Source: Anditalea andensis
GTDB taxonomy: Bacteria > Bacteroidota > Bacteroidia > Cytophagales > Cyclobacteriaceae
NCBI RefSeq assembly: GCF_000714815.1
Contig: NZ_JMIH01000034.1
Span: 62,001 to 126,000, forward strand
Length of the DNA: 64,000 bases
Reading direction: 5' to 3'
Part shown: piece after piece, positions 26,751-35,747 of the stretch
Numbering within the stretch: position 1 is the first letter of the stretch
How the letters are laid out: each line of letters starts with the position of its first letter
Notes under the pieces: model-generated
Told to the model about the DNA's origin: nothing
The model's database searches: none
What the model saw: only the letters and a program-made list of their open reading frames with translations
Made by a program: the position numbers and the translations under genes

Positions 26751-27371
26751 TTATATGTATTTTAATTCCATGGCTTTATGGATCAAGGCAGCACAATTGG
26801 CTACTTCAAACTTTTGAATCAGATTGCGGCGGTGTGTTTCTATAGTAAGGGGACTCACATATATTTTATCAGCTATTTCTACTGAAGTCAAGCCCTTGGC
26901 CAATAGCAGAAGTATTTCAGTTTCTCTTCTGGTGATTTTTGGAAGATTGCTGATTTTGGTGGTTCGTAATATCTCCTTCACATCCTGACTCAAAGCAGTA
27001 TTTCCCGATACGGCATCCCAGATACACTTTACCAATTCTTCCGCGGAGGCATTTTTGAGAACATAGCCTGATGCACCACTATGTAACATCCTATGTATGA
27101 TACTATGCTCATTATTATTGCTTATAGCAATAACTTTGCACAAAGGATTTTTTTTGGAAATCAGATCGCAGGCTTCAAGACCGTTCATATCTGGCATATT
27201 GATATCCAGCAACACCACATCTACCTGATGGGTTGCTATATATGAAATGCCATTAGAAGCTGAAGTGAATGTCTCCAGCAAATTTATATTGTCCTCATGT
27301 AGCAGGATATGTGTAAATCCTTGTAACACTATGGGATGGTCATCAATGATTACAATAGACACATTGTTCAT
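26751..27371 (-). CDS. NarL/FixJ-type response regulator
   Basis: A 206-residue two-domain regulator. The receiver domain (about 1-120) has the acidic pair Asp10-Asp11, phosphoacceptor Asp56 in LLDINMP and a conserved Lys near 105. A LuxR-type helix-turn-helix follows (TRRETEILLLLAKGLTSVEIA region, about 140-200). The partner is very likely the TPR histidine kinase encoded upstream, whose stop is 125 bp away. Targets are unknown; the outer-membrane and lipocalin-like genes further upstream are candidates by proximity only. Confidence 0.93.
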   Translation of the reverse strand: MNNVSIVIIDDHPIVLQGFTHILLHEDNINLLETFTSASNGISYIATHQVDVVLLDINMPDMNGLEACDLISKKNPLCKVIAISNNNEHSIIHRMLHSGASGYVLKNASAEELVKCIWDAVSGNTALSQDVKEILRTTKISNLPKITRRETEILLLLAKGLTSVEIADKIYVSPLTIETHRRNLIQKFEVANCAALIHKAMELKYI

Positions 27372-27496
27372 TATTATAATATTTTATAGGTAATAATTTT
27401 ACGCACCAAAGACTGGACATAACCTCGCAAAGCAAATAATAATCCAGGTTTAATACCCTTTTGTATTCATCGATTATAAGATGTTGTTAATTTATA

Positions 27497-29500
27497 TCAA
27501 AGGCTACATGGTATCTCTATAGAGAAAGTAGTTCCTTCATTTGGCTTTGAATTTATCTCTACCGAACCTTGTAAAAGTTGAACCCTATTTTTGATATTGC
27601 TCAGGCCTATACCGGTATTTTTTTCCATCAAATTTTGATCAAAACCTTTTCCATCATCCTCAACGGTAATATAAAGTCGGTCTTCATTTTCACTGCACTG
27701 TACCATTATTGATTGGGCATTGGCATGTTTCAGTGCATTGGTAAGTAATTCTTGCACTATTCTATATACTGAAATCTGAAATGCCTGTTCATAATTACTT
27801 CCAAGGTTGAAAGCTTCAAAAACCACAGCTGTCTTTTCTGAATCCAAAGATTTACATAAATCTGAAAGGGCAGCCTCTAATCCCATATAAATTAAGGATT
27901 CAGGCATCATATTTCTAGCTATTCTTCTTAATTCGTCCACTGATTGGTCTAACTGACCTATTACCTTATATATTTCCATATCCGGTTGGATTAATGAGTT
28001 GTTTTGCTTTTCATTAGATACTATAGAGGAGAGTTTAAGTTTGACTCCCGCCAGCATGCCCCCTAACCCATCATGTAGGTCTCTGGCAATCCGATTCCGT
28101 TCCTGATCCTGGCCCTGCAGCATGGCATTATAGGCTGTCAATTGTCCTGATTGCTTGATTGCTCTTAATTCTTGTTGGTGTATCAGTTTATTTTGTTTAA
28201 TGGTTTTTTTGTTGTTTTTATACAGTTTCCACCCAAAAACAGCTATTATTAAAACTATCAATAAAACCGAAATCAACAACACCAAAACAAGTTTGCTCTC
28301 TTTTAATATTAGCTGTTGTTGTTGGTTGTCAGTTTTTAGTTTCAATATTTCATTTTCACGCTCTACCGTTCGGTATTTTTTTTCCAACTCCAAAATTTTT
28401 AATTGGGAATCCATCTGCATCATACTGTCGGAAATAATGACATATTCATTGAGCCACCTATAGGCAGCAGGGAAGTCGTTCAGTTGGGCATCGATAATAG
28501 ATAGTTCTTTAAGGTGAAGTTTTTTATCGTGGAGGCTATCAAACCTATTTACCAAACGATAGGATTCCATTAAAATTAATTTGGCATTCTTTATATCTCC
28601 CAAATCCTTATATAGGTTATATTTTTCGAATAATATAGCAGCTATAGATCGGTGATCGTTATATTCATTAGCTAGCCGATGTCCGGTGTCCAACATTTGT
28701 AAAGACTCATCCCACATTTTTTGGTGTCTAAAGTAATTACCCGAAGTCATATAGAAAACAGGAGCATATAATGAATGTGGGATAAAATTCAATTGTACCT
28801 CGGCGCTGTCTAAGTATACTTTTGCCTGTTTAAATTTCCTGCTATAAATACCATTTTTGGCAGCATTGACAAAAGCGGTCAACTTTTCCTCATGTGCATT
28901 AGAAAAACCAGAAAGGGCCTGAATGGCCTTATGATAATATTCATCTGCCCTATCATAATCCGTAATATTCATCAGTACCAAGGCCACATTTTGATAATTA
29001 GTAGCGACTATAATGCTATCCCCTGCCATCTTAGCCATAGGTATTGCTTGATTCAAAAGAATTTTAATATAGCCATCTTGCTGATCTTGTCTTTGAAGAA
29101 GTGCCCCATAGTTATTCCATAACCTAGCCCTCAGCCGGTAAGCTGCTTTAGAATCCAGTGTTTTTAATAGTTGTTCAGCCTCTAAGTATTCGTTTTTCCC
29201 ACGCTCTATGACCTTATCGAAATAAATACCAGCTGTATAAAAATGGACCAAACCTTCATAATATTTATCTCCAGCAGGCATTAGACCTGAAGCTATATCT
29301 AGGTATTGGAACGCAATAGTAGTATCACGATCTGACCAAAAATCACTTAATTCCAGGTACCCATTTATTTTCAATGAGTCTGAATGTGCATTTTCGGCAA
29401 TATTTAATAAGCTGTCCGCGTAAATTTCCGCTGGTGATGATTGGCATACAGCCGCAAAAACAAAGAAATATAAGCTGACTGAAACAATAGTTTTTTTCAT
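27497..29500 (-). CDS. TPR sensor histidine kinase (HisKA_3 type)
   Basis: A 667-residue membrane kinase. A signal peptide precedes about 350 residues of TPR-like helical repeats that would lie in the periplasm. A transmembrane segment (LVLVLLISVLLIVLIIAVFG) lies at about 395-415. The cytoplasmic part has a HisKA_3 helix with His476 in RDLHDGLGG and an HATPase_c domain with N-box LTNALKHA and GIGLSNIKNR. This architecture is common in Bacteroidota and pairs with NarL-type regulators, here the gene just downstream. The stimulus is unknown. Confidence 0.92.
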   Translation of the reverse strand: MKKTIVSVSLYFFVFAAVCQSSPAEIYADSLLNIAENAHSDSLKINGYLELSDFWSDRDTTIAFQYLDIASGLMPAGDKYYEGLVHFYTAGIYFDKVIERGKNEYLEAEQLLKTLDSKAAYRLRARLWNNYGALLQRQDQQDGYIKILLNQAIPMAKMAGDSIIVATNYQNVALVLMNITDYDRADEYYHKAIQALSGFSNAHEEKLTAFVNAAKNGIYSRKFKQAKVYLDSAEVQLNFIPHSLYAPVFYMTSGNYFRHQKMWDESLQMLDTGHRLANEYNDHRSIAAILFEKYNLYKDLGDIKNAKLILMESYRLVNRFDSLHDKKLHLKELSIIDAQLNDFPAAYRWLNEYVIISDSMMQMDSQLKILELEKKYRTVERENEILKLKTDNQQQQLILKESKLVLVLLISVLLIVLIIAVFGWKLYKNNKKTIKQNKLIHQQELRAIKQSGQLTAYNAMLQGQDQERNRIARDLHDGLGGMLAGVKLKLSSIVSNEKQNNSLIQPDMEIYKVIGQLDQSVDELRRIARNMMPESLIYMGLEAALSDLCKSLDSEKTAVVFEAFNLGSNYEQAFQISVYRIVQELLTNALKHANAQSIMVQCSENEDRLYITVEDDGKGFDQNLMEKNTGIGLSNIKNRVQLLQGSVEINSKPNEGTTFSIEIPCSL

Positions 29501-29541
29501 TTTGTATCCAAAATCACCCTATCCAGGCACTCCATTTATGC

Positions 29542-29655
29542 TTATTTAAATGTCTGTAAATTCTCCCACAGATTTACCGATTCATACTGAACTTTAGGAT
29601 GATCTTCCGAAGCAACCCCGGTTAAGAGCCTTCTGACATCTGCGGGAGAAATTAT
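29542..29655 (-). pseudogene. Possible gene remnant, 37 codons
   Basis: Between a TAA (29656-29658) and a TAA (29542-29544) the minus strand encodes 37 protein-like residues, including SPADVRRLLTGVASEDHPKV and a WENLQTFK end, without a start codon. It lies in the gap between the kinase gene and the upstream outer-membrane gene. It reads like the C-terminus of a lost gene, but is too short to assign. Confidence 0.3.
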
Positions 29656-29685
29656 TTAATAACTAGATTTAATATGGTAAAATAA

Positions 29686-30186
29686 TCAATTTCCGAATGT
29701 AAATCGTAAACCTAGTCCAAATCTGGCAGCAATAAATTCATTGTCATTATCATAAATCATAAACTTCGGGCGCCAGTCCAGAAAAAGATTCAGCGGGATA
29801 TTATCTAATTTATAATCCATCCCTATGGCAGGGACTATCCCAAAAGAAGTATCCCCTCCTCCATCTGGAAAAGCCAGGGCACCACCCAGACCGATATACC
29901 ACTGTAAACCTGGTGCTCCATCTACAGGCTGGTGGTACTGATACATTACCTGTAATAAAGTCAATCCAGCTCCAAACTGTAAAGCAGCCTCACCGGCCTG
30001 GTTTTGGTCGAAGAAATGTTTTACATGAGGTCCTACCAGTGTCCCGCCATCTCCCACATCAATCAGCAGACCTACTCCTGTTTTATAGATTGGCGCCTGT
30101 GCCTGGACAAAATCCATACTTCCTAATAGCAGGATTAAACAAATTGATATTCTCGTGATAATCTGTAATGTTTTAAATGTATTCAT
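29686..30186 (-). CDS. Small outer-membrane beta-barrel-like protein
   Basis: A 166-residue exported protein with a signal peptide ending VQAQA. Alternating polar and apolar strands, many Gly and aromatic residues, and a last segment RFGLGLRFTFGN with a terminal strand suggest an 8-stranded outer-membrane barrel. No specific family is recognised. It follows the lipocalin-like gene after 28 bp, so both are probably one operon. Confidence 0.7.
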   Translation of the reverse strand: MNTFKTLQIITRISICLILLLGSMDFVQAQAPIYKTGVGLLIDVGDGGTLVGPHVKHFFDQNQAGEAALQFGAGLTLLQVMYQYHQPVDGAPGLQWYIGLGGALAFPDGGGDTSFGIVPAIGMDYKLDNIPLNLFLDWRPKFMIYDNDNEFIAARFGLGLRFTFGN

Positions 30187-30214
30187 TTTTAAAAAAAAGA
30201 TAAGTTAACAGAAA

Positions 30215-30631
30215 TTATTTAGTGAAGATGAGTGTAGCAGGCTCATTATTTAAGGTAATGTCCACGTGTAGCTCATTATTGGCCTTTAAGGAAAAGATGG
30301 CTGGTACTTTATTACCATTCTCCACCATATAATAGGTGCCATCTTCATTTACCCAATTTACTGATGAGGCTTGGGTCTGACATCCCGTATTTCCTTGTTC
30401 TTGGGGAACGGAAAGGGTAAGCGTCATCGTCGATGATGAAACGTCTAAATTACTATTGTTCAGACATGCCTGGTCGGTGACATCCACCGTTTGGTTACCT
30501 TGACTTATACCTATGAGTTGCCAGAGGCCGATAAGTGGATCTGCATTAACTGGTTCATCATCCTCCTTGCCACTACAGGCACCTGCTATTAGTATCAGGA
30601 TCAGGAAAGCAGCGATACAATTATTTTTCAT
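30215..30631 (-). CDS. Lipocalin-like lipoprotein
   Basis: A 138-residue lipoprotein; the lipobox ends at Cys19 (IAGAC). After it comes DPLIGLWQLIGI, the start of the lipocalin-like family of Bacteroidota lipoproteins, followed by beta strands. Two cysteines (DQACLNNS and TGCQT) could form a disulfide. Such proteins may bind small hydrophobic ligands, but the function is unproven. It is upstream partner of the small barrel gene, with a -7 candidate close to its start and an AACG-type motif further up. Confidence 0.75.
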   Translation of the reverse strand: MKNNCIAAFLILILIAGACSGKEDDEPVNADPLIGLWQLIGISQGNQTVDVTDQACLNNSNLDVSSSTMTLTLSVPQEQGNTGCQTQASSVNWVNEDGTYYMVENGNKVPAIFSLKANNELHVDITLNNEPATLIFTK

Positions 30632-30661
30632 GGTTCAAAAATTTAAGTGAGATTTATTATT

Positions 30662-30689
30662 CAAAATTAGATAATCCATCTACAGCAAA
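30662..30689 (-). promoter_or_regulatory. Candidate Bacteroidota promoter for lipocalin-like gene
   Basis: On the minus strand TAATTTTG (30669-30662) matches the -7 consensus TAnnTTTG, with TTTG (30689-30686) 16 bases upstream as a -33 element. The spacing is slightly short. The implied leader is about 25 nt. Confidence 0.4.
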
Positions 30690-30800
30690 ACATCCACGAA
30701 AACCAGTATTTTTAATATTTAAACCCCATTCTATAGCAATGCTATTTCTATATGTTAAAGGTATCTTTAACAAGATTTTTATGCCAATTGAATAGAAGCT

Positions 30801-30819
30801 ATTGCAAACGTATGCTTAT
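30801..30819. promoter_or_regulatory. ATTGCAAACGTATGCTTAT motif, copy 1
   Basis: This 19-bp element matches at 17 of 19 positions a second intergenic copy at 54734-54752, in the HTCS/SusC divergent region. The core GCAAACGnnTGC is an imperfect palindrome around CG, like LacI/PurR-type operators. It lies 170 bp upstream of the lipocalin-like gene. The rest of the 466-bp gap (30632-31097) holds a promoter candidate and a hairpin but no gene. Confidence 0.4.
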
Positions 30820-30942
30820 TCAATAATATATAAGTGGAGTTTTTTAAAGTTTATTCTTTGGGAGAGAGGATTTTATAGATACGAAAAATTTTTTGAATTT
30901 TAAAAAATTATATTTTTAATTAGATGTATACGCTACTCATAT

Positions 30943-30978
30943 AACTGCGGGAGAAATCAAAATTTTCTTCCCGCAGTT
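30943..30978 (-). terminator. Hairpin downstream of the 201-residue outer-membrane gene
   Basis: AACTGCGGG (30943-30951) pairs perfectly with CCCGCAGTT (30970-30978), and the inner AGAAA/TTTCT can extend the stem with a bulge. On the minus strand it lies 120 bases after the stop of the upstream gene. The downstream bases are not a strong U run, so termination is tentative. Confidence 0.4.
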
Positions 30979-31097
30979 TAAATAAATTGTCCAATTCAGA
31001 TCATAAGTTTAATACCATCCTTATAAACAAAAATCAACAGTGGCTTAATTTCCCAAAATGTATTATTATGAAAAGATCTTCACCGTTTTTTTTTATT

Positions 31098-31703
31098 TTA
31101 ATCAAATGGCAATCTCCCGACTAAAGAAAGCGAAACGGCAAAACCATTAAAATCACCTGCCCTAATACCATTCAGCGTTTTGTCACCAAGATACCATTTA
31201 TGAGCAGCGCCTGCTTCTACCGAAAAGTATCTGTTTACTGGCAGCCCAAAATTTATCTGTGGAGATAGAACGATATATTCAGTTCTATATCTTGATTTAA
31301 ATTCATTAATACCGTCTATCTTTTGCGTTTCGCCAACGCTAACTAAAGCTACTCCCCCGTTTAAACCTGTTCTCATATATAAATTTGAGCCCAGATTAAA
31401 TTTTAAACCTGCATTTAGGGTATATTCATACAGTCTGAGTTTTTCAGGAGATAGGTCACCGGCTTTGAGCAAATCCGAAGGCGCTAAACTTCCCATTTGA
31501 GAAAACCCAACATAATATCTGTCATTAAGATATACGTTAATATGTCCTCCCAATCCATAGAAACTATGAATACCGGTGTTTTGACCTGGCCATTGATAAG
31601 AATTGGTTACATGAAAAGCAACAGCCGTAACAGTCTTATCATCTTGGGCATAAGCAGTAAGAAAAGGCATAAATGCCATGATAATCATAAGGTTTTTTCT
31701 CAT
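31098..31703 (-). CDS. Outer-membrane beta-barrel protein
   Basis: A 201-residue exported protein; the signal peptide ends TAYAQ. The rest is a series of amphipathic strands with Tyr- and Gly-rich turns (NVYLNDRYYVGF, NLYMRTGLNGG, RYFSVEAGAAHKWYLG), ending in a strand close to the C-terminus. This fits a small outer-membrane barrel such as the PF13568-type group. The LytS gene is divergent, 151 bp away, so the protein may be a target of that system. Confidence 0.75.
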   Translation of the reverse strand: MRKNLMIIMAFMPFLTAYAQDDKTVTAVAFHVTNSYQWPGQNTGIHSFYGLGGHINVYLNDRYYVGFSQMGSLAPSDLLKAGDLSPEKLRLYEYTLNAGLKFNLGSNLYMRTGLNGGVALVSVGETQKIDGINEFKSRYRTEYIVLSPQINFGLPVNRYFSVEAGAAHKWYLGDKTLNGIRAGDFNGFAVSLSLVGRLPFD

Positions 31704-31776
31704 TTTATTTGTTCATTTTCGTTAATGATGAAACAAACCTAATTTTAAAAAACAGAAACTTTTTTTTTCTTTGACC

Positions 31777-31795
31777 ATTAGTCGATATTAGTTGA
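31777..31795. promoter_or_regulatory. 9-bp direct repeat in the outer-membrane gene / LytS divergent region
   Basis: ATTAGTCGA (31777-31785) and ATTAGTTGA (31787-31795) are direct repeats 10 bp apart start to start. They sit 59 bp before the LytS ATG and 73 bp before the divergent outer-membrane gene. LytTR regulators bind short direct repeats, and shifted by one base each copy fits the published 9-bp LytTR consensus only loosely; the usual spacing is larger. Confidence 0.35.
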
Positions 31796-31854
31796 CGAGC
31801 CGTTATTTCCTATCGATTGTTTAGTTTAATTTTACCCTATCTATTTACTGAGAC

Positions 31855-32886
31855 ATGTATAAAATTAAAAATGCAAATTATATTTTCTGGGCATTTATTT
31901 TCGGGGTGATTTTTTTGCAGCTATTTACGAGTAAAGAATTTTCACTGGTATTATCATTTATTTATACCATAGTGATTACAGCAGTGCTAAAATTTTATCT
32001 GGATTTTATTCTAAGTAGATTAATTGAATCCTTTTTTATTTCTAAATACGGAAAAAGATTTATAGCCTACTGCATAGGTATAAGCACTTTAGTGGCCGTT
32101 ATTTTAACAGCTATTGGCTACTATTTATTCTATATGCTTTTACCCTATTCAATTTTTACAATGTTATTGGAGGATATGGTTACTATTTTTTTTGGTATGC
32201 TGACTTTTACCATCTTATTCTCAGGGTTGGTTTTTGGATTTGAGATTTTAAAGAAAAACCTCGAAATAGAAAAAAGAGACCAAATTATGAAAAATACGGT
32301 CTTAGAATTGGAAGTGGACCATTTAAGGACCCAGCTTAGTCCCCATTTTACTTTTAATATCCTTAACAATCTCCAATTTCTGATCAGAAAAGATAAAGAT
32401 GAGGCTTTAGATTTACTTTCGAGGTATAGCAGTATATTAAGATATTATGTATATGAATCTAAAAATAAATGGATAAGATTAAATGATGAAATATCTTTTC
32501 TAAAACATTATTTTCATCTCGAAAAAGGTAGATCTGGAGAAGATCTCCAAATAGACTGTTCCTGGGAAATCCCTGAAACACAATTGGTAATTATACCATT
32601 TGTTCTATCTACATTTGTAGAAAATGCCTTTAAGCATGTTTCCTGTTATACTGAACAGCCTAATTTTATCCATTTGGATATATCTGTATATGAAGGAAAT
32701 GAATTAAAATTCTATATTGAAAACTCCTTTGATGAAAAGGCATCAAAAAATTCGGTTAAAGGTATGGGGTTAGACAATGCTAAAAAAAGACTAGAGCTCT
32801 CCTATCATGAAAATTATAAGCTGGATATCAGTGCTATAGATGGGATATACCAAGTACATCTACAGATTAAATTACAAAGCATATGA
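31855..32886 (+). CDS. LytS-type (His_kinase, PF06580) sensor histidine kinase
   Basis: A 343-residue membrane kinase. Four hydrophobic segments occupy about residues 8-130. The phosphoacceptor is His164 in LSPHFTFN, followed by LNNLQFLI, and an HATPase domain has FVENAFKH as N-box and GMGLDNAKKRL as G-box. It overlaps the LytTR regulator gene by four bases (ATGA), so the pair is translationally coupled. The signal is unknown. Confidence 0.94.
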   Translation: MYKIKNANYIFWAFIFGVIFLQLFTSKEFSLVLSFIYTIVITAVLKFYLDFILSRLIESFFISKYGKRFIAYCIGISTLVAVILTAIGYYLFYMLLPYSIFTMLLEDMVTIFFGMLTFTILFSGLVFGFEILKKNLEIEKRDQIMKNTVLELEVDHLRTQLSPHFTFNILNNLQFLIRKDKDEALDLLSRYSSILRYYVYESKNKWIRLNDEISFLKHYFHLEKGRSGEDLQIDCSWEIPETQLVIIPFVLSTFVENAFKHVSCYTEQPNFIHLDISVYEGNELKFYIENSFDEKASKNSVKGMGLDNAKKRLELSYHENYKLDISAIDGIYQVHLQIKLQSI

Positions 32887-33575
32887 AATGTATCGTAATA
32901 GATGATGAAAGGATAGCGAGGCAAGGGCTTATTGAATTTATAAAAGAATTTGATTATCTAGAGATCGTGGGAGACTATGCTAATGCTAAATTAGCTTTGG
33001 CAAATACCCAGATGGAAAGCATAGACCTCATCTTCCTGGATATTCAAATGCCTTCCTTAAACGGTTTGGATTTTGCCAAATTGATTTCAGATCATCAAAT
33101 TATGATCATATTTACCACAGCTTTCCCAGAATATGCCCTGGAAGGTTATCAGTTCAATGCAGTCGGTTATCTGCTCAAACCTATATTTTTTGATTCATTC
33201 AGTCAGGCAGTTCAAAAAGCTAAAAAGTTATGGGACTTATCTAATCCGCAGGAGATATCATCTAATCATTTTTTTATAAGGGAAAACGGCCAAATGATCA
33301 GTATAGACATGGAAAATTTGACGTACATAAGTGGTTTACAAAACTATATAGAACTGAATATGGCCACAGGTATTCGACATCTCGTACATCAGACACTCAA
33401 AAGTATTATAGAAGAGTTGCCAAAAAATGTTTTTGTACAGATCCATAAATCTTATATAGTAAATATTAGACATATATCAAAAATTGACGGTGCCCTCCTG
33501 TTTATCGGAAATAAAAGTTTGCCTGTATCTAGAGACCGGAGAAAAAATTTGCTCAATTTACTTCAACAGATGTAA
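32883..33575 (+). CDS. LytTR family response regulator
   Basis: A 230-residue regulator: receiver domain (about 1-115, Asp7-Asp8, phosphoacceptor Asp53 in FLDIQMP, Lys near 100) and a C-terminal LytTR DNA-binding domain (about 135-228; NYIELNMATG, QIHKSYIVNIRHI, LPVSRDRRK). It is the partner of the overlapping LytS-type kinase. The repeat at 31777-31795 is a possible target. Confidence 0.95.
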   Translation: MKCIVIDDERIARQGLIEFIKEFDYLEIVGDYANAKLALANTQMESIDLIFLDIQMPSLNGLDFAKLISDHQIMIIFTTAFPEYALEGYQFNAVGYLLKPIFFDSFSQAVQKAKKLWDLSNPQEISSNHFFIRENGQMISIDMENLTYISGLQNYIELNMATGIRHLVHQTLKSIIEELPKNVFVQIHKSYIVNIRHISKIDGALLFIGNKSLPVSRDRRKNLLNLLQQM

Positions 33576-33753
33576 GGTAGTTTAAATCCACCGGCAGTAC
33601 ATATCAATATATAATATACCTATGAAACTGTAGGATGATCCATCCATTGATAGTATTATAGGTCTACCTATACCCTGTCAATCTATCTGGTAAAATGTAG
33701 GTGTAAATTTTGAGCATGTATTCTCCATGATGCCTCCAAAATATATTTATTCT

Positions 33754-34509
33754 CTAATTTTGATCTTGTTCTTTTAATCTCGGGTTAAGTTCAACCTTAT
33801 TTCCTTCCGTATTTTTTCTCATTCTCATATTGATGATTTCTACAGTGAGTGAAAAGAATACTGCAAAATATATATAACCTTTTGGTACTTCTACATGAAA
33901 TCCTTCTACCATCAGCATAAAACCGATCAGGATCAGAAATGATAGTGCCAACACCTGTAGAGCAGGTTGTTTATTGATAAAGTTACTGATTTTGCCTGCA
34001 AAGATGATCATTATACCCATAGCGATAATCACAGCAATGATCATCACCACCACTTCATTGACCAAACCCACCGCTGTTAAGATACTGTCAAATGAAAATA
34101 CTGCGTCCAATAAAATGATCTGAAGAATCACCTTGAATACATTATTGGTGACATTTGATTTTACTTCTTCTACCTTTCCCTCCATTTTGTGGTGAATTTC
34201 CACAGTAGATTTGAAGAGAAGAAATAATCCACCGGCTATTAAGATGAGATCTTTGATGCTCCATTCAAAATCAAAGATGGCAATTAAGGGTTCGTTGAAT
34301 CTAATGATATAAGTAAGCCCCAGAAGCAATCCGATCCTAAATACCATGGCAAAGGAAAGGCCTATTATCCGTGCCCTCTCCTGTTGGGATGGAGGAAGTT
34401 TATTTGAAATAATAGAGATAAATATAATATTGTCTATACCCAGAACGACTTCCAGAAAAGTCAATGTGGCTAATGCAATCCATGTTTCAGTCAGAAGGAA
34501 AATATCCAT
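33754..34509 (-). CDS. TerC family integral membrane protein
   Basis: A 251-residue inner-membrane protein with about seven transmembrane segments. The family signature is seen as LEVVLGIDNIIFI near residue 20 and LDAVFSFDSILTAVG near 135, each carrying the conserved Asp within the membrane. TerC-type proteins are linked to tellurite resistance and, in better-studied members, to manganese export that loads exoenzymes. It is transcribed alone, convergent with the LytTR gene. Confidence 0.93.
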   Translation of the reverse strand: MDIFLLTETWIALATLTFLEVVLGIDNIIFISIISNKLPPSQQERARIIGLSFAMVFRIGLLLGLTYIIRFNEPLIAIFDFEWSIKDLILIAGGLFLLFKSTVEIHHKMEGKVEEVKSNVTNNVFKVILQIILLDAVFSFDSILTAVGLVNEVVVMIIAVIIAMGIMIIFAGKISNFINKQPALQVLALSFLILIGFMLMVEGFHVEVPKGYIYFAVFFSLTVEIINMRMRKNTEGNKVELNPRLKEQDQN

Positions 34510-34577
34510 TTTATAAAGAATGATGTATAGAAAGGACTATAATATTGAATGTAGTATGTAAATTCTTATATCATATG

Positions 34578-34606
34578 AATCAGAAGCCCGGTGAGGGCTT
34601 CTGATT
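34578..34606 (-). terminator. Strong hairpin after the 93-residue gene
   Basis: AATCAGAAGCCC (34578-34589) pairs perfectly over 12 bp with GGGCTTCTGATT (34595-34606), with a 5-nt loop. It begins 4 bases after the stop of the 93-residue gene on the minus strand and lies upstream of the TerC gene. The bases after the stem are not U-rich on the minus strand, so it may be a terminator or an insulating hairpin. Confidence 0.55.
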
Positions 34607-34610
34607 TACT

Positions 34611-34892
34611 TTAACATAAAGACAAGACAGCTTTTTTTGGTAGGTATAAATGTCCTTTTAGGCAGATACTTTCTTCGGTAATTGCCCATACCGTAGTTTC
34701 TACTTCATACGTGGATTGATAAAGATCCATGAAGGTTATCCTCACTTTGGTATGTTCCAGATTACCGAGTATAAGTGCTCTTTCCATATCTTTTTCCCTA
34801 AGTAAAACGGATACCGGGTTAGCAAGCACATCAGTATGGCTGAAGCGAATGGAAGCAATGTCTTCTTTTTTTAACTGAACGATAGGATTCAT
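34611..34892 (-). CDS. Hypothetical 93-residue protein
   Basis: I do not recognise this protein. It has no signal or membrane segment, and looks like a small beta-rich cytoplasmic protein (VRITFMDLYQSTYEVETTVW, then ICLKGHLYLPKKAV). A clean strong hairpin directly after its stop supports it as a real gene. The 291-bp gap upstream (34893-35183) shows nothing else. Confidence 0.65.
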   Translation of the reverse strand: MNPIVQLKKEDIASIRFSHTDVLANPVSVLLREKDMERALILGNLEHTKVRITFMDLYQSTYEVETTVWAITEESICLKGHLYLPKKAVLSLC

Positions 34893-35183
34893 ATAATGAT
34901 GAGTTCTTAAATATTTATTAGAAATGGTTCATAAGGCCTACTCCGTTTTATTGCTGGAACACTTTGATATAACATGCCTGCATAAGCTCCATTAGCACGC
35001 TATAATTTTTTATCAGCATATAAATATGGAAAGGTATAACAGGCGTAACCAAGATAAGTGTTGCTATCAGGTAAAACAGATTTTTATAGCTGTTCAGTTA
35101 ACATATACAAATCCTAGTATATATAGAGTGTACCCGATTTTTCTCACTTAGTTGTCACGTCCTGAGATAAAAAATAAACCTTA

Positions 35184-35552
35184 CTACCAGAAAAAATGGC
35201 TTGGGAAGATTATTGTCCTTATATCTAATAAGACCTCAACCTTTTTAGAAAGGAAAAGTCTTTGTTTTACAGTCTGATCGTAATATTGAAGACTTAAAAA
35301 ATGGGTATGAAGAAAATCAATGGAAGGAAAAATATCTGGATCTTCCTGGACAGCAGGAAAAACTTCTCCCTGGCTGATGATCGGTAATGATTTGGCATAA
35401 TCCTCAAGAGAAAGCTGATTAAAATCAATGCTTTCTATATTGGCCCCTGAATTATCGATATTACCTCCTGAAAGGAACTGTAGTAAAATTCCCTGCACCC
35501 CCATAAAGAGTGCCAAGAAAATACCAAAACAGGTTTTCAGAAAATTTCTCAT
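35184..35552 (-). CDS. Hypothetical 122-residue membrane-anchored or exported protein
   Basis: An unrecognised small protein with one N-terminal hydrophobic segment (residues 5-28), so it is anchored or exported. The remainder is acidic in the middle (SLEDYAKSLP, VQEDPDIFPS) and ends in a hydrophobic basic tail. It has no close partner and no clear promoter. It could be spurious, but its composition and length are reasonable. Confidence 0.5.
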   Translation of the reverse strand: MRNFLKTCFGIFLALFMGVQGILLQFLSGGNIDNSGANIESIDFNQLSLEDYAKSLPIISQGEVFPAVQEDPDIFPSIDFLHTHFLSLQYYDQTVKQRLFLSKKVEVLLDIRTIIFPSHFFW

Positions 35553-35747
35553 AGATTTGGCCGATAATTGGTTTTACCAATTATTCGTAATAAATATAAT
35601 CAATTTATATACCATGTTAACAAAACAGACCTTCAATTTAAAAATTTATTTCCTAAGCATAATTTATGGTAATATTGGATATAGCCATAAAATTCAGTAG
35701 GCACACTGTCACTTAAATGGTAATGGTCTCATTAAAAAATGACCATA

